DNA of 64,000 nucleotides from Aegilops tauschii subsp. strangulata (Eukaryota > Streptophyta > Magnoliopsida > Poales > Poaceae): positions 378,921,633 through 378,985,632 of the forward strand of contig NC_053039.3 of NCBI RefSeq assembly GCF_002575655.3, in the 5' to 3' direction. Within the stretch, counting starts at the first letter, position 1, and the number at the start of each line of letters is the position of its first letter. The notes below the pieces were generated by a model. That model searched no databases and was not told where the DNA came from. It was given only the letters and a program-made list of their open reading frames with translations. Positions 1 to 10,672 of the stretch are shown here, piece after piece. The position numbers and the translations under genes were made by a program.

Positions 1-57
1 CTTATGTCAATCATACAAGTACTGTGGATTACCTCGCCTAAAAAATTCAGATCATTA

Positions 58-1225
58 TGTCGGGTGGTTGGTGCGACATATGCCAACGGATGGCTTATCA
101 TTGTGGGTGCCAATAAGACGTCGCCGGTGCCTGGAAACGGGATGAGGCGAAGACATGCACGCCGGCGGATCTTACCCAGGTTCGGGGCTCTCCGAGGAGA
201 TAACACCCCTAGTCCTGCTCTGTGGGGTCTCCGCATGATCACTAGATCGGTGAAAGTAGCTACAATCGCTCCTAGAGCTGTTTGGTTCAAGGGAGAAGAA
301 GAACAAGGCTAGCTCTTACTTCTCTCTCTCTATGGTGTGTGTGCTATGCTTAGAAGCCAACCCTTTGCATGGGTGCTCTGGGGGGTTTATATAGGCCTAC
401 CCCCCAGGGGTACAATTTTAATCCGGCTGGGCTCTGGTCCCAGCCGTCAGTGTCTACGCTCGCCGGCTTCTACGCTGGCTATTGGGGCCCGCCGACTGGT
501 GGGTCCCGCCGGCTGCTGGCCTCTTGGTCGACAGCCCGGCCCCACCGCCTAGGGTCTTGTCGGCGGCTGCTTACTGTAGCCTCGCCCCTGATGACGAGGG
601 GTTTGTGGAGGTAAGCGTGGCTACAGTGGGCCGCCTCAGGGGCTCTCACTGTAGCCTTACCTCGTCTTGTCTCCTTATTGGGGCGCATGCTTCGAGGAAG
701 GGAGTAGCCGGCTTCTGGGGGCCGGCTACGCCCTTGGCCGACTGGGGGAGGCCAGGCCCCCTTCACGCCTCTCTCTGGCTGAAGGGGCCTGCCGCTTGTG
801 GGCCGTACGAGAGTCTGTCGTGGGTGACGTCGAGGCTAGCATGGCTACAGTGCCGAGCCGAACGGGAGACGAACGTCCCGTACGGCCTCCTGTGGGCATG
901 CCTGCCTCGGGCTTCGGGGGTAGTGGGCCGTACTGTGGCCACACCCCGTCTTGTCACCGTTATGTGGGTGTAGCTTTGGTGGTCGTGATCATGGCCGGCT
1001 TCTTGGAGTCGGCGCTCTTCGAGGCCGGCTTCCTGGAGTCGGCCACCCCGCGGATATCCTGAGAGGTCGCCGAGGCTGGGCCGCCTCCCGTGAGTCGGCT
1101 TCGGGGGTAGTCGGCCAGGGGAGGTGGTCCAATGCTTGGAATGCTCGGAGGCCCAAAGGCCTGACAATTTCCGCAGAAGAACCAGGGGTAGTCGGTTTGG
1201 CTATCCGTGGCCATTTACTCCGACA
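58..1225 (-). repeat. 3' LTR of the Gypsy element
   Basis: It repeats at 12680-13846 with scattered substitutions. On the minus strand it starts TGTCGGAGTAAATGG and ends in CA, which is TG on the plus strand at 58-59. Many short overlapping ORFs on both strands are present but none resembles a protein; they reflect GC-rich composition. Confidence 0.93.
386..393 (-). promoter_or_regulatory. TATA box of the 3' LTR
   Basis: Minus-strand TATATAAA inside the LTR, with GC-rich flanks. The same site occurs in the 5' LTR, as expected for a U3 promoter. Confidence 0.65.
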
Positions 1226-1240
1226 GTAGTCCCCGAAGCT
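1226..1240 (-). other. Polypurine tract region of the Gypsy element
   Basis: Directly upstream of the 3' LTR the minus strand reads AGCTTCGGGGACTAC and then the LTR start TGTCGG. The GGGGA core is short for a PPT, but its position is exact. Closely similar strings recur elsewhere in the element (see findings). Confidence 0.6.
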
Positions 1241-1673
1241 GATTGGGCTTCGAGGTTGAGTAAGAGTCGAGAAGCTCGATCAGCTTCCTATCTTACAAGT
1301 CGGCAGCCGGGAGCCGGCTTTGTTTAGGCGTGCCGCCTTGGTCGAAAACTTCGGAGTCGGAGGGCGGGAGCTCGCCAGTCCATGCGCCGGGCCGCGGGCC
1401 GGCCACTTGCTGTCCGCGAACCACGTGGCCCTTCTTGGCCGGAAAGCCTGCCAGCCCACGCGTGCGACGGGACGTCGCCGCAGGGCGGGGGCCCGCCACG
1501 TCCGCGCCCGGGCTCAGGCGCGGATTCTCTGCATCCGAAACCGCCCGCACGTCTCCTTGCGGCAGTTTCGGCTCGCCTTTAGGGCGTAATAATCGCGAGG
1601 CGTGGGGGTAATGGGTGCAGTTAATCCCACGTCTCCCCCTACGTTCGGCCTTGCCGGCCGTGCCTCGCGAAGC

Positions 1674-1681
1674 TATAAGTA
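1674..1681 (+). promoter_or_regulatory. TATA box of the antisense gene
   Basis: TATAAGTA lies 146 bp upstream of the ATG at 1820, followed by a pyrimidine-rich leader typical of plant 5' UTRs. It is outside the LTR, so the antisense gene appears to have its own promoter. Confidence 0.5.
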
Positions 1682-4027
1682 GGGGGAGGTGGAGGGCGGC
1701 AGGCTCTCGCACGCTCCTCCCCCTTCCACCATCTTCCTTCGCTCGCCGTTTCTTGCAACAGCGCCTTGCCGCCGCGCTCTTCGACCACACGTTCCTCCAC
1801 CGCCGGGCTCGTTTTCGCCATGCCTCCCGCCACGGAGCAGTATGGCGGGGATTGGGACGGCTCCAACGTCCACGAGGATCACGTCGAGTACCTCCGCAAC
1901 ACGCGGCGGCTGCCCGGCGCGGACAAGGTGGAGGTCCGTCTCGCGCCGGCGAAGGAAATTACGCCGGAGCCACAGGAGGGCGAGCGGGTGGTCTTCCGTT
2001 CGCACTTCGTGCGCGGCATCGGCCTGCTAGCGAGCGCCTTCTTCCGCTCCTGGCTCGACTTCTACCAACTCCAGCCGCACCACCTCACCCCAAACGCGGG
2101 GCACGCGCACGCAGGGCGTGCCGGCTCAGACTGGCGCCTTCATCGCGTCGCGGAGGTCGGTCGCCGACAACCCCTTCCCCGTCATCCCGCTGATCCAATC
2201 AGTGAAGAAGTGGCAAAAGTCGTACTTCTACGTACGGAACATCGCCCCACGAGGAGACTACATCAACCTGCCGGCTTACGTAGCCGGCCCACCGGCGGGC
2301 AGGCGGCCCCAGTGGTCCTTCCGGGCCGTGACTCTGACGCCGGCCGGGTCCGCAGCCGTCGCCCGAGTGCGAGTGATGACCCAGTCGGAGGGCTTGACGG
2401 GGGCCGACCTTCTGGCCGCCTTCGTCACGCGCCGGGTTCTTCCGCTCCAGAGTCGTCCTCATCTGATCTGTCAGATGAGCGGCCAGCTCGATCCGAGCCG
2501 GATGTGCACCAAGGACATGCCGCACGAGGAGGTGGCCTTTATGGTGAACTACCTTGCGAACTGCAAACTCTCCGTAGAGTGGCAGTTCGGCAAGGAGCCA
2601 TCCAGCCGAGCCAATCCACCGCCCATGGTATGCTCTCCTTGTTTCTTCCTTTTCTCTTAACTTTGTTGCCGAGTTCCTCTTGGCCGACTCTAACTTAGCC
2701 TGCTTGTTCTTTGACAGAGTCCTCTTCTCCGGCCGGCGGGTCAGACACGGAGCGTCGATTCGTCCCCGACCGGACGGAACACGATCTGGAGGACCCTGAC
2801 TTGGGGGCGGCCGGTATGGACGACAACATCGAGCCGGGTGGTGGCCAAGCCGGCGGCGAAGCTGGCGGCTCCGGGCCCAGAGTCACCTTCGACGACTGCC
2901 GGACGACGATGAGGCCGAAGTCGCCCCGCGCCGCCAGCCGGCACCTGGACGCGGCGCGGGGTCCTCCGCTGCACCGCCTGCTCGGGGCGGAGGGCAGAAG
3001 CGTTGCGCCGCCCAGGGTCTGTTCGGCAGCCGGACGAAGAAACCTAGGGCGGGGCGGCAGCCACCAGGCGGGAGGAGGCGGCCGCGAAGGCGGCTCGCTT
3101 TCGCAAGACGGTGAAGCAGCCGCAGACCGTGTTGGCGTAAGTTCGAAATTTTCTTTGTGTACTCTTTTTTCTTTCTTTTCTCTGGTGGTTCCTGAAACCT
3201 TGTCTTTTTCTCAAACGATCAGAGCTCCGTTGTTGCTCGAGCGAGCGGCTGCCGCCTCCGTCGTCGAGTCGCCGAGGGGGTCTGGGAGCACCACTCGCCG
3301 CGTGGACCCCCGTGCCGACCTTCAGGAAGCAACAGAACGGAACGCGCGGGAGGCGCGGGCGGAGCGAGAGGCGCGGGAGGCGGAGGCACGGAAGGCGGCC
3401 GCCACTCAGGCGGCGCGGGAGGAGGAGGCGGCGAAGGCGCTCGTTGACGCTGCTACCAGGGCCCAAGAGGAGGCTGCAGCCGCGGCGGCGGCGGAGGTGG
3501 TTTTGATGGTCACCCCGCTGCGTGTCATGGCGCCTGGGGACATGGAGCCCTCGCCAGAGGGAGCCAGCGGCGACCAGCCAGGGCTGGGGAGAGATGACGA
3601 CGTCATCATCCTGAAGAGGGCGCCGGTGCCGACCCCGCCAACAGGTGCGGCTCAAGGCGGCCAGCCTGATCTGCCGCCTGCACAGTCGGCGGGGGGCGAG
3701 CCGGCCACGAGGACTGAGATGGCGGTCCGGATGCCACCGAGCCGTCGCGCAGGGAAGGCTGCGTCGGAGCCACAGAAGGCCGCGTCGGAGCCGCAGCCGG
3801 CCGCGGGCTCCAGCTCATCGGCCCGGGATGCAGAAGTGGCCAGCGCTACCTCGGGGTGGACGCCAGGCGGCGGGACAGCCGTGGTGAACATGGCCGCGCA
3901 GGACGTCCGGACCCGGCTCCAAGCTCAGGCTGCGGCGCTGAGGCAGTTCACCGACGAGTTCCTCGCGACGCGGGCGGCCATCCGGGTTAGTCTTCCCATC
4001 TTGCTTCTTCTTGATCTTCATTTCTTC

Positions 4028-4092
4028 TGTGGGGGCGCGTCAGCGCACTCACTGGGTGTAGTCCCCGAGTTCCGAGTCGGCTGCTGAGCAGG
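4028..4092 (+). repeat. 65 bp motif repeated in two introns, copy 1
   Basis: Near-identical to 4274-4338. Both contain GGGGGCGCGTCAGCGCAC, TGGGTGTAGTCCCCGAG and GACT/GGCT-GCTGAGCAG. Copy 1 lies in intron 3 and copy 2 in intron 4 of the antisense gene. Confidence 0.85.
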
Positions 4093-4273
4093 CGGCTTGG
4101 AACTTCTTAGTGGATTTGTCTTTGCTGTTCTTGTTCTTACTTCGATCTTCTGTCTATCTCGCAGGACTACCACAATCTTCGTGTGGCCGCCTTCAACTCC
4201 CCGGCTCGGGAGCTGACCCAGAAGACCGCCGACCTTACTGAGAGCCGAGGTACGTGCTTTGTTCTTTATCTCA

Positions 4274-4338
4274 TGTGGGGGCGCGTCAGCGCACCCACTG
4301 GGTGTAGTCCCCGAGATTCGGGCCGACTGCTGAGCAGT
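4274..4338 (+). repeat. 65 bp motif repeated in two introns, copy 2
   Basis: Partner of 4028-4092. Flanking intron sequence differs, so the match is confined to this block and is not a duplication of the whole intron. Confidence 0.85.
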
Positions 4339-5487
4339 CGGGTCGGATCTTCCTTGACGACTCCCTCTTAATGTTCTTTTCTTTTTCTGCCGTTTCTACA
4401 GCGGCCAACGCCAGTCTAAGGGCACAGCTGGGGGAGTCTCAGACTGCCCTTCGTGCCAAGGATGCCGAGCTCGCCGCCTTGGTGCAGGAACGCGACTGCC
4501 TGGCCAAGAAGTTGGCCGACCAGGAGGAAAGCCACAAGGCGGCTCTGAAGGTGGTGCAGGACCGCGAAGCCGCCCTCCAGGCCGAGTACGAGACGGAGGC
4601 GGCTGGCTGGACTGAGGCCAGGCAAACTCTGATTTCTGGCTATGGTCAGATCGAAGATCTGGTTGACGGTAAGCCGCCTACCTCTTCGTCCTTTCTTGCC
4701 ATCTGCCACTTTTGGCTTGCTTTCTGACTTGGTGCTCTTTTCTTCCTTTCTTCTTCTTTCTTGTGCAGAATATTTCGCTGGCTATTCTACCGCCGCCAAC
4801 CAGACCATCGAGGCCCGCCGCCAGGCGCGGAGGCAGGCTGGCTTCGAGATTTCTCCAACCGCCGGCCGTTCGCTAGAGGAGCAACTCTTGGCGATCCAGG
4901 CCCGCATCCAGCCGGCTCACCGACTGCTCCGCCGGCTTCAGCATGCCGGGGCGCAAGTCTTGGCCGCCCTCTGGCCTGACCAAGTGGTTCCTCGCACCCC
5001 CAGTCGGACTGCCGACTGGCTGGAGGTGGCAGTCGGGCGCTTCGAAGGCTGGAAGGCCTCGGCGGCTCGCTCCGGCGCCAGGCGGGCGCTGGAATTCGTC
5101 AAGGCCTGGTATCCCGGCCTGAGCCTGGATCAGCTGGCTACCTGGCGGCAGCAAGCCGACACGGAGCTGGAGCCGGTGCGGCCGGCTATCATCCGGCGGG
5201 CTTCAGCGATCGCCGACTACACCGACACCAGCGTCTTCGCCCCCGAGGTAGACGACAACGGAGTCGCCCAACCGGAGGAGTGGTTCGGGCTGAACCCGGC
5301 GGACGGTGAAGACTCGGCGGAGGAGATCGACTCCAGCGACGAGGGTGAAGAGGAGGATGAGGAAGGTGAAGACGCCGAGCCGGCTGGGGGAGCAGTCGGC
5401 CAGCCTCAGCCTGACCGCGCCTCCAGCACCACGTCGCGCGCGAGTGCGTCGCCTGTCGCTGGTGGTGACCAAGCCGAGACCCACTAG

Positions 5488-6287
5488 GCGGCTACTCCTT
5501 CAGCCGGCAAGGCCGCCTTCACCGACCAGCTCGGCCTCTGTACCGCGCCTTAGTCTAGTCTGCCGTCTTTTGTTTTTCTGTCCTATTACTTTTTGGAACA
5601 ATATTCTGTTAAGTCTGCACAATTCCACCCATTGGGGGTGTATTCGAACCATGTTGATTGCTGGCCTGTTGGGGGCTTTTATATGTATATATAACTTATG
5701 CATGCATTTGGCTTTTCCTCGTACTTTGCTTTTTATCCTTCTGCTGTTTCCTTTGCCGCCCTCCCTTGGTTGCCGCCTCCCCAGTCAGACAGTTGCTCTG
5801 CAATCTGTAGCTGGAGGAGTGCTTGGCCGATTGGGAGGGCAAGTACTTTAGCTTTGTTGGACTAAAGCTTAAGTGCTTAGGAAGCCGGCCAGCCGGCTAT
5901 TCTGACAGCCGTCATGCGTGGTTGGAGGCCGTCTCTTTGCTATATAGGTTCTTTGTTCCTTAGCCATTTTTCGTGTTGGCGTCCTTTCTGCCTTGCCTCT
6001 AGCTAGTCGGACAGTCGGTTCTTCGAGCTGCGACTTTCAACAAGAGATGACTCGGGAGCCAGCACACTACTTTTCTGACTTCAGGTAGAACTTTTAATAT
6101 AGCTTAAGGCGGCCAGTCCCCGGGCCGACTAGTCGAACCCGGTGCCAGACAAGAAATCAAATGTAATAATACATTCATGGATATGACACTTGTCATTCAT
6201 AGATAAACAAAGGCAGTCCTCGAGTACTGTTCGGGGGGCCTATTGGTTTGTACTTAATACATAAGGGTAGCATGATACATACTGCTT
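5488..6287. other. Spacer between antisense gene and integrase 3' end
   Basis: No convincing coding sequence. The T-rich stretch after 5540 suits the 3' UTR of the antisense gene. A further AGTCCCCGGGCCGACT string lies near 6115. The two converging genes would share this region as their 3' ends. Confidence 0.6.
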
Positions 6288-7970
6288 TCAGCTGTAGAAT
6301 CGTCTCAGGAGGTTTGCATTCCATGGTCGCTCCGACTCCTTGCCGGAGTCGTCTATCTTGCGTGCTCTTGGTTTTTGCGCGTCGATCAGGTAGTAGGAGT
6401 CGTTGCCTAGTGCCTTGCTGATGACGAAGGGACCTTCCCAAGGGGCCGAGAGCTTGTGCTGGCCGGCTGTTCGCTGGATCAGCCGGAGCACAAGGTCGCC
6501 CTCTTGGAAGGATATTGGCTTGACCTTGCGGTTGTAGTAGCGGCGCAGTCCTTGCTGGTAGATGGCGGACCGGCTGAGTGCTAATAGCCGGCCTTCTTCC
6601 AGTAGGTCGACGCCGTCTTCTCTTGCTTCCTTGGCCTCTTCCTCCGTATACATGGTGATCCGAGGCGAGTCGAACTCGATGTCTGTTGGGATGACCGCCT
6701 CGGCACCATATACGAGGAAAAATGGAGTGAAGCCGGTTGACTTGTTGGGTGTAGTGCGCAGGCTCCAGAGGACAGCCGGCAGCTCATCGAGCCAGCAGCC
6801 GGCCGATCGCTCCAGTGGTACAACCAGTCGGGGCTTGATGCCGGAGAGGATGAGTCCATTTGCTCGCTCGACCTGGCCGTTTGACTGCGAGTGGGCAACG
6901 GACGCTAAGTCCAGTCGGATGCCCTGCGTCGCGCAGAAACGTGCCAGTGCTCCTTTGGCGAAGTTCATGCCGTTGTCGGTGATGATGCTGTGTGGCACGC
7001 CGTACCGAGTAGTGATGTCAGTGATGAATGTCACGGCGGTTGGCCCGTTCAGCTTCTTAATCGTCTTTGCTTCGATCCACTTTGTGAACTTGTCCACAGC
7101 GACCAGTAGATGTGTCAAGCCGCCGCGGGCTGTCTTGAAAGGGCCCACCATGTCCAGTCCCCAGACGGCAAAAGGCTAGGTGATGGGAATTGTCTTGAGT
7201 GCAGAAGCCGGCAGGTGTTGCTTGGAACTAAAAACTTGGCATCCTCTGCAGCTCTTGACTATTTGTTTAGCATCCTCCAAGGCAGTCGGCCAGAAGAAAC
7301 CATGGCGGAAAGCCTTGGCCACAAGTGATCTTGAGGCTGCGTGGTGGCCGCATTCGCCTTGGTGGATGTCTTTGAGGATTGCCACTCCTTTTTCTGGCTC
7401 GACACAGCGCTGGAAGACTCCAGTAACGCTGCGCTTCACAAGCTCTCTGTTGATTATTGTGTATGCTGCGGCTCGTCGTTGCAGTAGTCTTGCTGAGATC
7501 TCATCAGCCAGCAGCTCTCTGCAAACTAAGAACTTGAGGATGGGCTGGGCCCATGACGGAGCTGTAACTTCTTCTTCTGTTAATGTAGCCACCATGACTC
7601 GGGTGGGTGGGTTGGGTAGCGTGGAATTGGAGTCGGCCACCGCTTCTTGTGTCGTTGCAGTCCCCGGGCCGACTGCTGCAGTCCCCGGGCCGGGTTCTAA
7701 AGTCCCCGGGTCGGGTGCGACTACGGCAGTCCCCGGGCCAGTTGTCGAAGTCCCCGTGCCGCCTGCGGGGTTTCTCCAGTCGGATCCGGCTCTATCTGGC
7801 GCAGGCGGTACGAAGATGGAGTCCGACTCTGGAGACGGCTTGATGGACGGCTTGAGGAGGCGCTGGAGGGAGACGGCTTGATGGTCGGTATGGCTTGTCG
7901 GGTGGAGCCGATCCATGCTAGGGCATCTGCTTGGTCGTTGTCGGCCCTTGGTACGTGAAGGAACTCGCAC
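6288..7970 (-). pseudogene. int: Gypsy integrase, one internal stop
   Basis: The segment runs in one frame from about 7880 to 6288 with a TAG at 7176-7178. The N-terminal zinc-binding motif (HQGECGHH, then C..C in KSCRGCQ) lies just before that stop. The catalytic core follows, with D in GLDMVGPF, D in IITDNGMNF and E in SNGQVERANG, then a C-terminal basic domain with the LVLRLI and WEGPF motifs common in Gypsy integrases. Between the second RNase H and the zinc motif is a proline/glycine/threonine linker built from a short repeat that corresponds to AGTCCCCGGGCC on the plus strand. The enzyme would insert element cDNA into the host genome. Confidence 0.9.
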
Positions 7971-8038
7971 CCTTCGAAGTATCCGCTGATCTGCTGGACG
8001 AGGGATCGATAGCTCGCCATGTTCGCGTCCTTGGCGTC

Positions 8039-9649
8039 CTAGTCGCTAGACGATTGCTGGACCACCAAGTCTGAGTCGCCGTAGCACAGGATCCGGCGTA
8101 TGCCGAGTTCTTTGGCTAGCCGGAGCCCATGTACGAGCGCCTCATACTCGGCTACGTTGTTGGAGGCGGCGAAGTGGATCTGCAGCGTGTACTTGAGCTT
8201 GTCGCCTTTGGGAGAGGTGAGGACGATGCCGGCTCCCAAGCCGGTGCGCATCTTGGACCCGTCAAAGTGCATCCGCCAATGGGTAGAGTCGGGAGCCGGC
8301 GGTAGGTACTGGGTCTCGGCCCAGTCGACGAGGAAGTCAGCCAATGCTTGCGACTTGATGGCGGTGCGGGGTTGGTAGAAGATCGTGTAGGGCGCCAACG
8401 CAATAGCCCATTTAGCCACCCGACCGGATGCATCCCGGCTGCCTATGATCTCGGCGAGTGGGGCGGTGCACACGACCGTGATGGGGTGCTCTTGGAAGTA
8501 GGGCTTCAGTTTCTTGGCAGCGAAGTACACCCCATAGCACATCTTCTGGTAGTGCGGGTAGTTTTGCTTTGAGCTGGATAGCACTTCACTGAGATAGTAC
8601 ACCGGCCTCTGGACTAGCTGGGCTCGGCCTTCCTCCGGGCGCTGGACCACAACAACAATGCTGACGACTCGGCTAGTCGCGACGATGTAGAGGAGCATGG
8701 GCTCCTTCTCAGTCGGCGCCGCCAGGACAGGTGGAGTGGTCAGCATTTTCTTCAACTCATGGAAGGCTTGGTCGGCTTGGTCGTTCCACTCGAAGTGAGT
8801 GGACTTCTTCATGAGTCGGTACAGGGGGAGAGCCTTCTCTCCTAGTCGGCTGATAAAACTATTCAGGGAGGCCAAGCAGCCAGTGAACTTCTGCACATCT
8901 CGCAGTTTGGTGGGAATCTCCATCCTCTCGATGGCCTTGATCTTGACAGGGTTGCATTCGATGCCGCATTTGGAGACCAGGAAGCCTAGCAGCTGGCCGG
9001 CTGGCACTCCGAACACGCACTTCTCGGGGTTGAGCTTGATTTGGAATCGGCGCAAGTTGGCGAATGTTTCTTTCAGGTCCTCCAGCAAGGCACCGCGCTT
9101 CTCTGTCTTCACCACAATGTCGTCCACATAGACGTGGGCATTTCTGCCGAGTTGTTTCAAGAGGCATTTCTGCATGCAACGCTGAAAAGTGGCACCGGCA
9201 TTCCTCAAGCCGAATGTCATAGTCAGGTAGCAGAAAGCTCCAAAGGGTGTGATGAAGGCAGTCTTCAGGCGGTCAGCTGGGTCCAACTTGATCTGATGGT
9301 ACCCTGAGTACGCATCCAAAAAACTTAAGAGCTCGCATCCGGCTGTGGAGTCTATGACTTGGTCAATCAGTGGCAGAGCAAACGGATCCCTTGGGCAGGC
9401 CTTGTTCAGGCTGGTGTAATCTATACACATGCGCCACTTGTTATTCTTCTTCAGAACCAGAACTGGGTTGGCAAGCCATTCTGGAAAGAACACTTCCATG
9501 ATGAAGCCAGTGGCAAGGAGCCGGGCTATCTCTTCTCCCACAATTCTTCGCTTCTCTTCGGACAGTCGGCAGAGGGGTTGCTTGACCGGCTTCGCGTCGG
9601 CTCGGACATGTAATTTGTGCTCGGCGAAATCCTTCGGGACACCCGGCAT
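8039..9649 (-). CDS. rt: Gypsy reverse transcriptase and RNase H segment
   Basis: The frame gives 536 residues. The RT domain has the palm motifs in order, including the catalytic YVDDIVVK box near residue 175 and a typical FLGFLVS connection motif. A Ty3-type RNase H follows. A second RNase H-like module (HFDGSKM, NNVAEYEAL, GDSDLVVQQ) resembles the archaeal-type RNase H of Tat-lineage elements. A TAG at 8039-8041 interrupts that module, which continues in the same frame to about 7880 (DAKDAN and ADNDQADALA motifs). The enzyme would copy element RNA into DNA and degrade the RNA strand. Broken by nonsense mutation, otherwise well conserved. Confidence 0.92.
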   Translation of the reverse strand: MPGVPKDFAEHKLHVRADAKPVKQPLCRLSEEKRRIVGEEIARLLATGFIMEVFFPEWLANPVLVLKKNNKWRMCIDYTSLNKACPRDPFALPLIDQVIDSTAGCELLSFLDAYSGYHQIKLDPADRLKTAFITPFGAFCYLTMTFGLRNAGATFQRCMQKCLLKQLGRNAHVYVDDIVVKTEKRGALLEDLKETFANLRRFQIKLNPEKCVFGVPAGQLLGFLVSKCGIECNPVKIKAIERMEIPTKLRDVQKFTGCLASLNSFISRLGEKALPLYRLMKKSTHFEWNDQADQAFHELKKMLTTPPVLAAPTEKEPMLLYIVATSRVVSIVVVVQRPEEGRAQLVQRPVYYLSEVLSSSKQNYPHYQKMCYGVYFAAKKLKPYFQEHPITVVCTAPLAEIIGSRDASGRVAKWAIALAPYTIFYQPRTAIKSQALADFLVDWAETQYLPPAPDSTHWRMHFDGSKMRTGLGAGIVLTSPKGDKLKYTLQIHFAASNNVAEYEALVHGLRLAKELGIRRILCYGDSDLVVQQSSSD

Positions 9650-9811
9650 GTCCTTTGGGGACCATGCAAAGATGTCTCGATTCTCATGGAGGAAGTCGAC
9701 GAGCTCGCCTTCCTATTTACTGTCCAAGTTCGCCCCAATGACAGCGAACCTCTCCGGGTTCTCTGGGTCCAGAGGTATCTTCTTCGTCTCTTTGGCTGGC
9801 TGGAAGGAGCC

Positions 9812-10672
9812 CTACGCATCACAATCTTTGGGGTTGGGGGACAGGGCCGGCTGCTTGCCGGCCATGGCCACAACCTGTTCCAACATCTTCTTCTCTTCTG
9901 CCACCACGAGGGACTCGGCCAGCCGGCTGCTGGCTGTGGCGCACTCGATGGACTTCTTGTAATCGCCGGCTACTGTGATGATCCCCTTCGAGCTCGGCAT
10001 CTTCATCTTTAGGTAGGCGTAGTGGGGCACAGCCATGAACTTGGCCAGAGCAGGTCGGCCAAGCAGAGCATGATAGGGGCTTTCCAAATCCACTACCTCG
10101 AACCAGATTGCTTCTCGGCGAAAATGATCTTTGTCTCCGAAGAGGACATCCATTTTAATCTTGCCGATTGGGGAGCAAGACAAGCCGGGGACGATACCAT
10201 GGAAGACGGTGCGGCTCGGCATGAGCTGCTTCGCTTTGATGTTCAGCTTCTCCATGGTATCGCGGTACAGTATGTTGATACTGCTTCCTCCATCTATCAG
10301 GACGCGGGAGAATCGGGCAGCTCGCCTCTCCGTTGCGAGGGTGACATCCAAGACCATTGCATAGGAGCCAGGAGAGGGCATCACCTCTGGGTGGTCGGCC
10401 TGGCTCCAGCTGATCGGCTTCTCTGACCAATGCATGAACTCGGCGGTGCTAGAGGCGACTGCATTAACTTCTTGATGCTGTCGGAGCCGACTGCATTTGT
10501 CGTCAGCTTGACTGGTGAAGACGACGTAGGCGGCGTGCTCTTCGGGGAATTCGTCTTGGATGGCGCCGACTGCCGGCCGGGCCGCCGGCTGCTGGGGGGC
10601 TGGAGGCGGCGGACCGGGAGGCGGAGGCGGCGGCATCCCCTCGCCCTTGGTGATGCGGGTAAGCAATGGCAT
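9812..10672 (-). CDS. pr: Gypsy aspartic protease segment
   Basis: The frame runs 286 residues to a TAG at 9812-9814. It begins with a proline-rich linker overlapping the end of gag. The retropepsin signature LIDGGSSINILY lies near the middle; DGGS is the usual active-site form in plant Gypsy elements, with hydrophobic flanks and a later ALLGRPALA motif matching the second protease signature. The enzyme would cleave the Gag-Pol precursor. The RT segment continues in the same frame after this TAG and a second TAG near 9717, so two nonsense changes now separate protease from RT. Confidence 0.88.
   Translation of the reverse strand: MPLLTRITKGEGMPPPPPPGPPPPAPQQPAARPAVGAIQDEFPEEHAAYVVFTSQADDKCSRLRQHQEVNAVASSTAEFMHWSEKPISWSQADHPEVMPSPGSYAMVLDVTLATERRAARFSRVLIDGGSSINILYRDTMEKLNIKAKQLMPSRTVFHGIVPGLSCSPIGKIKMDVLFGDKDHFRREAIWFEVVDLESPYHALLGRPALAKFMAVPHYAYLKMKMPSSKGIITVAGDYKKSIECATASSRLAESLVVAEEKKMLEQVVAMAGKQPALSPNPKDCDA

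Larger units (their letters stand above)
1820..5487 (+). pseudogene. Antisense, intron-containing gene inside the Gypsy element (Transposase_28-like domain)
   Basis: This gene runs opposite to gag-pol. Six exons have good GT-AG borders: 1820-2627, 2718-3136, 3223-3985, 4165-4249, 4402-4668 and 4769-5487. Exon 1 has a block (RSHFVRGIGLLASAFFRSWL, then HHLTPN) that I recognise as the 'putative gypsy type transposon' domain of grass retroelements (Pfam Transposase_28, from memory). Exon 3 is alanine/glutamate-rich. Exon 5 is a heptad-rich coiled coil. Exon 6 ends in a strongly acidic tail before TAG. The frame changes near 2095-2115, apparently with loss of the domain centre, and again in exon 2, so this copy is degraded. 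A TATA box lies at 1674. Function unknown; candidates are a regulator of the element or a particle component. Confidence 0.75.

Noticed and set aside
7180..7881. 233-residue plus-strand ORF over the Gypsy integrase region
   Set aside because: Shadow of the minus-strand pol frame, which shows conserved integrase motifs.
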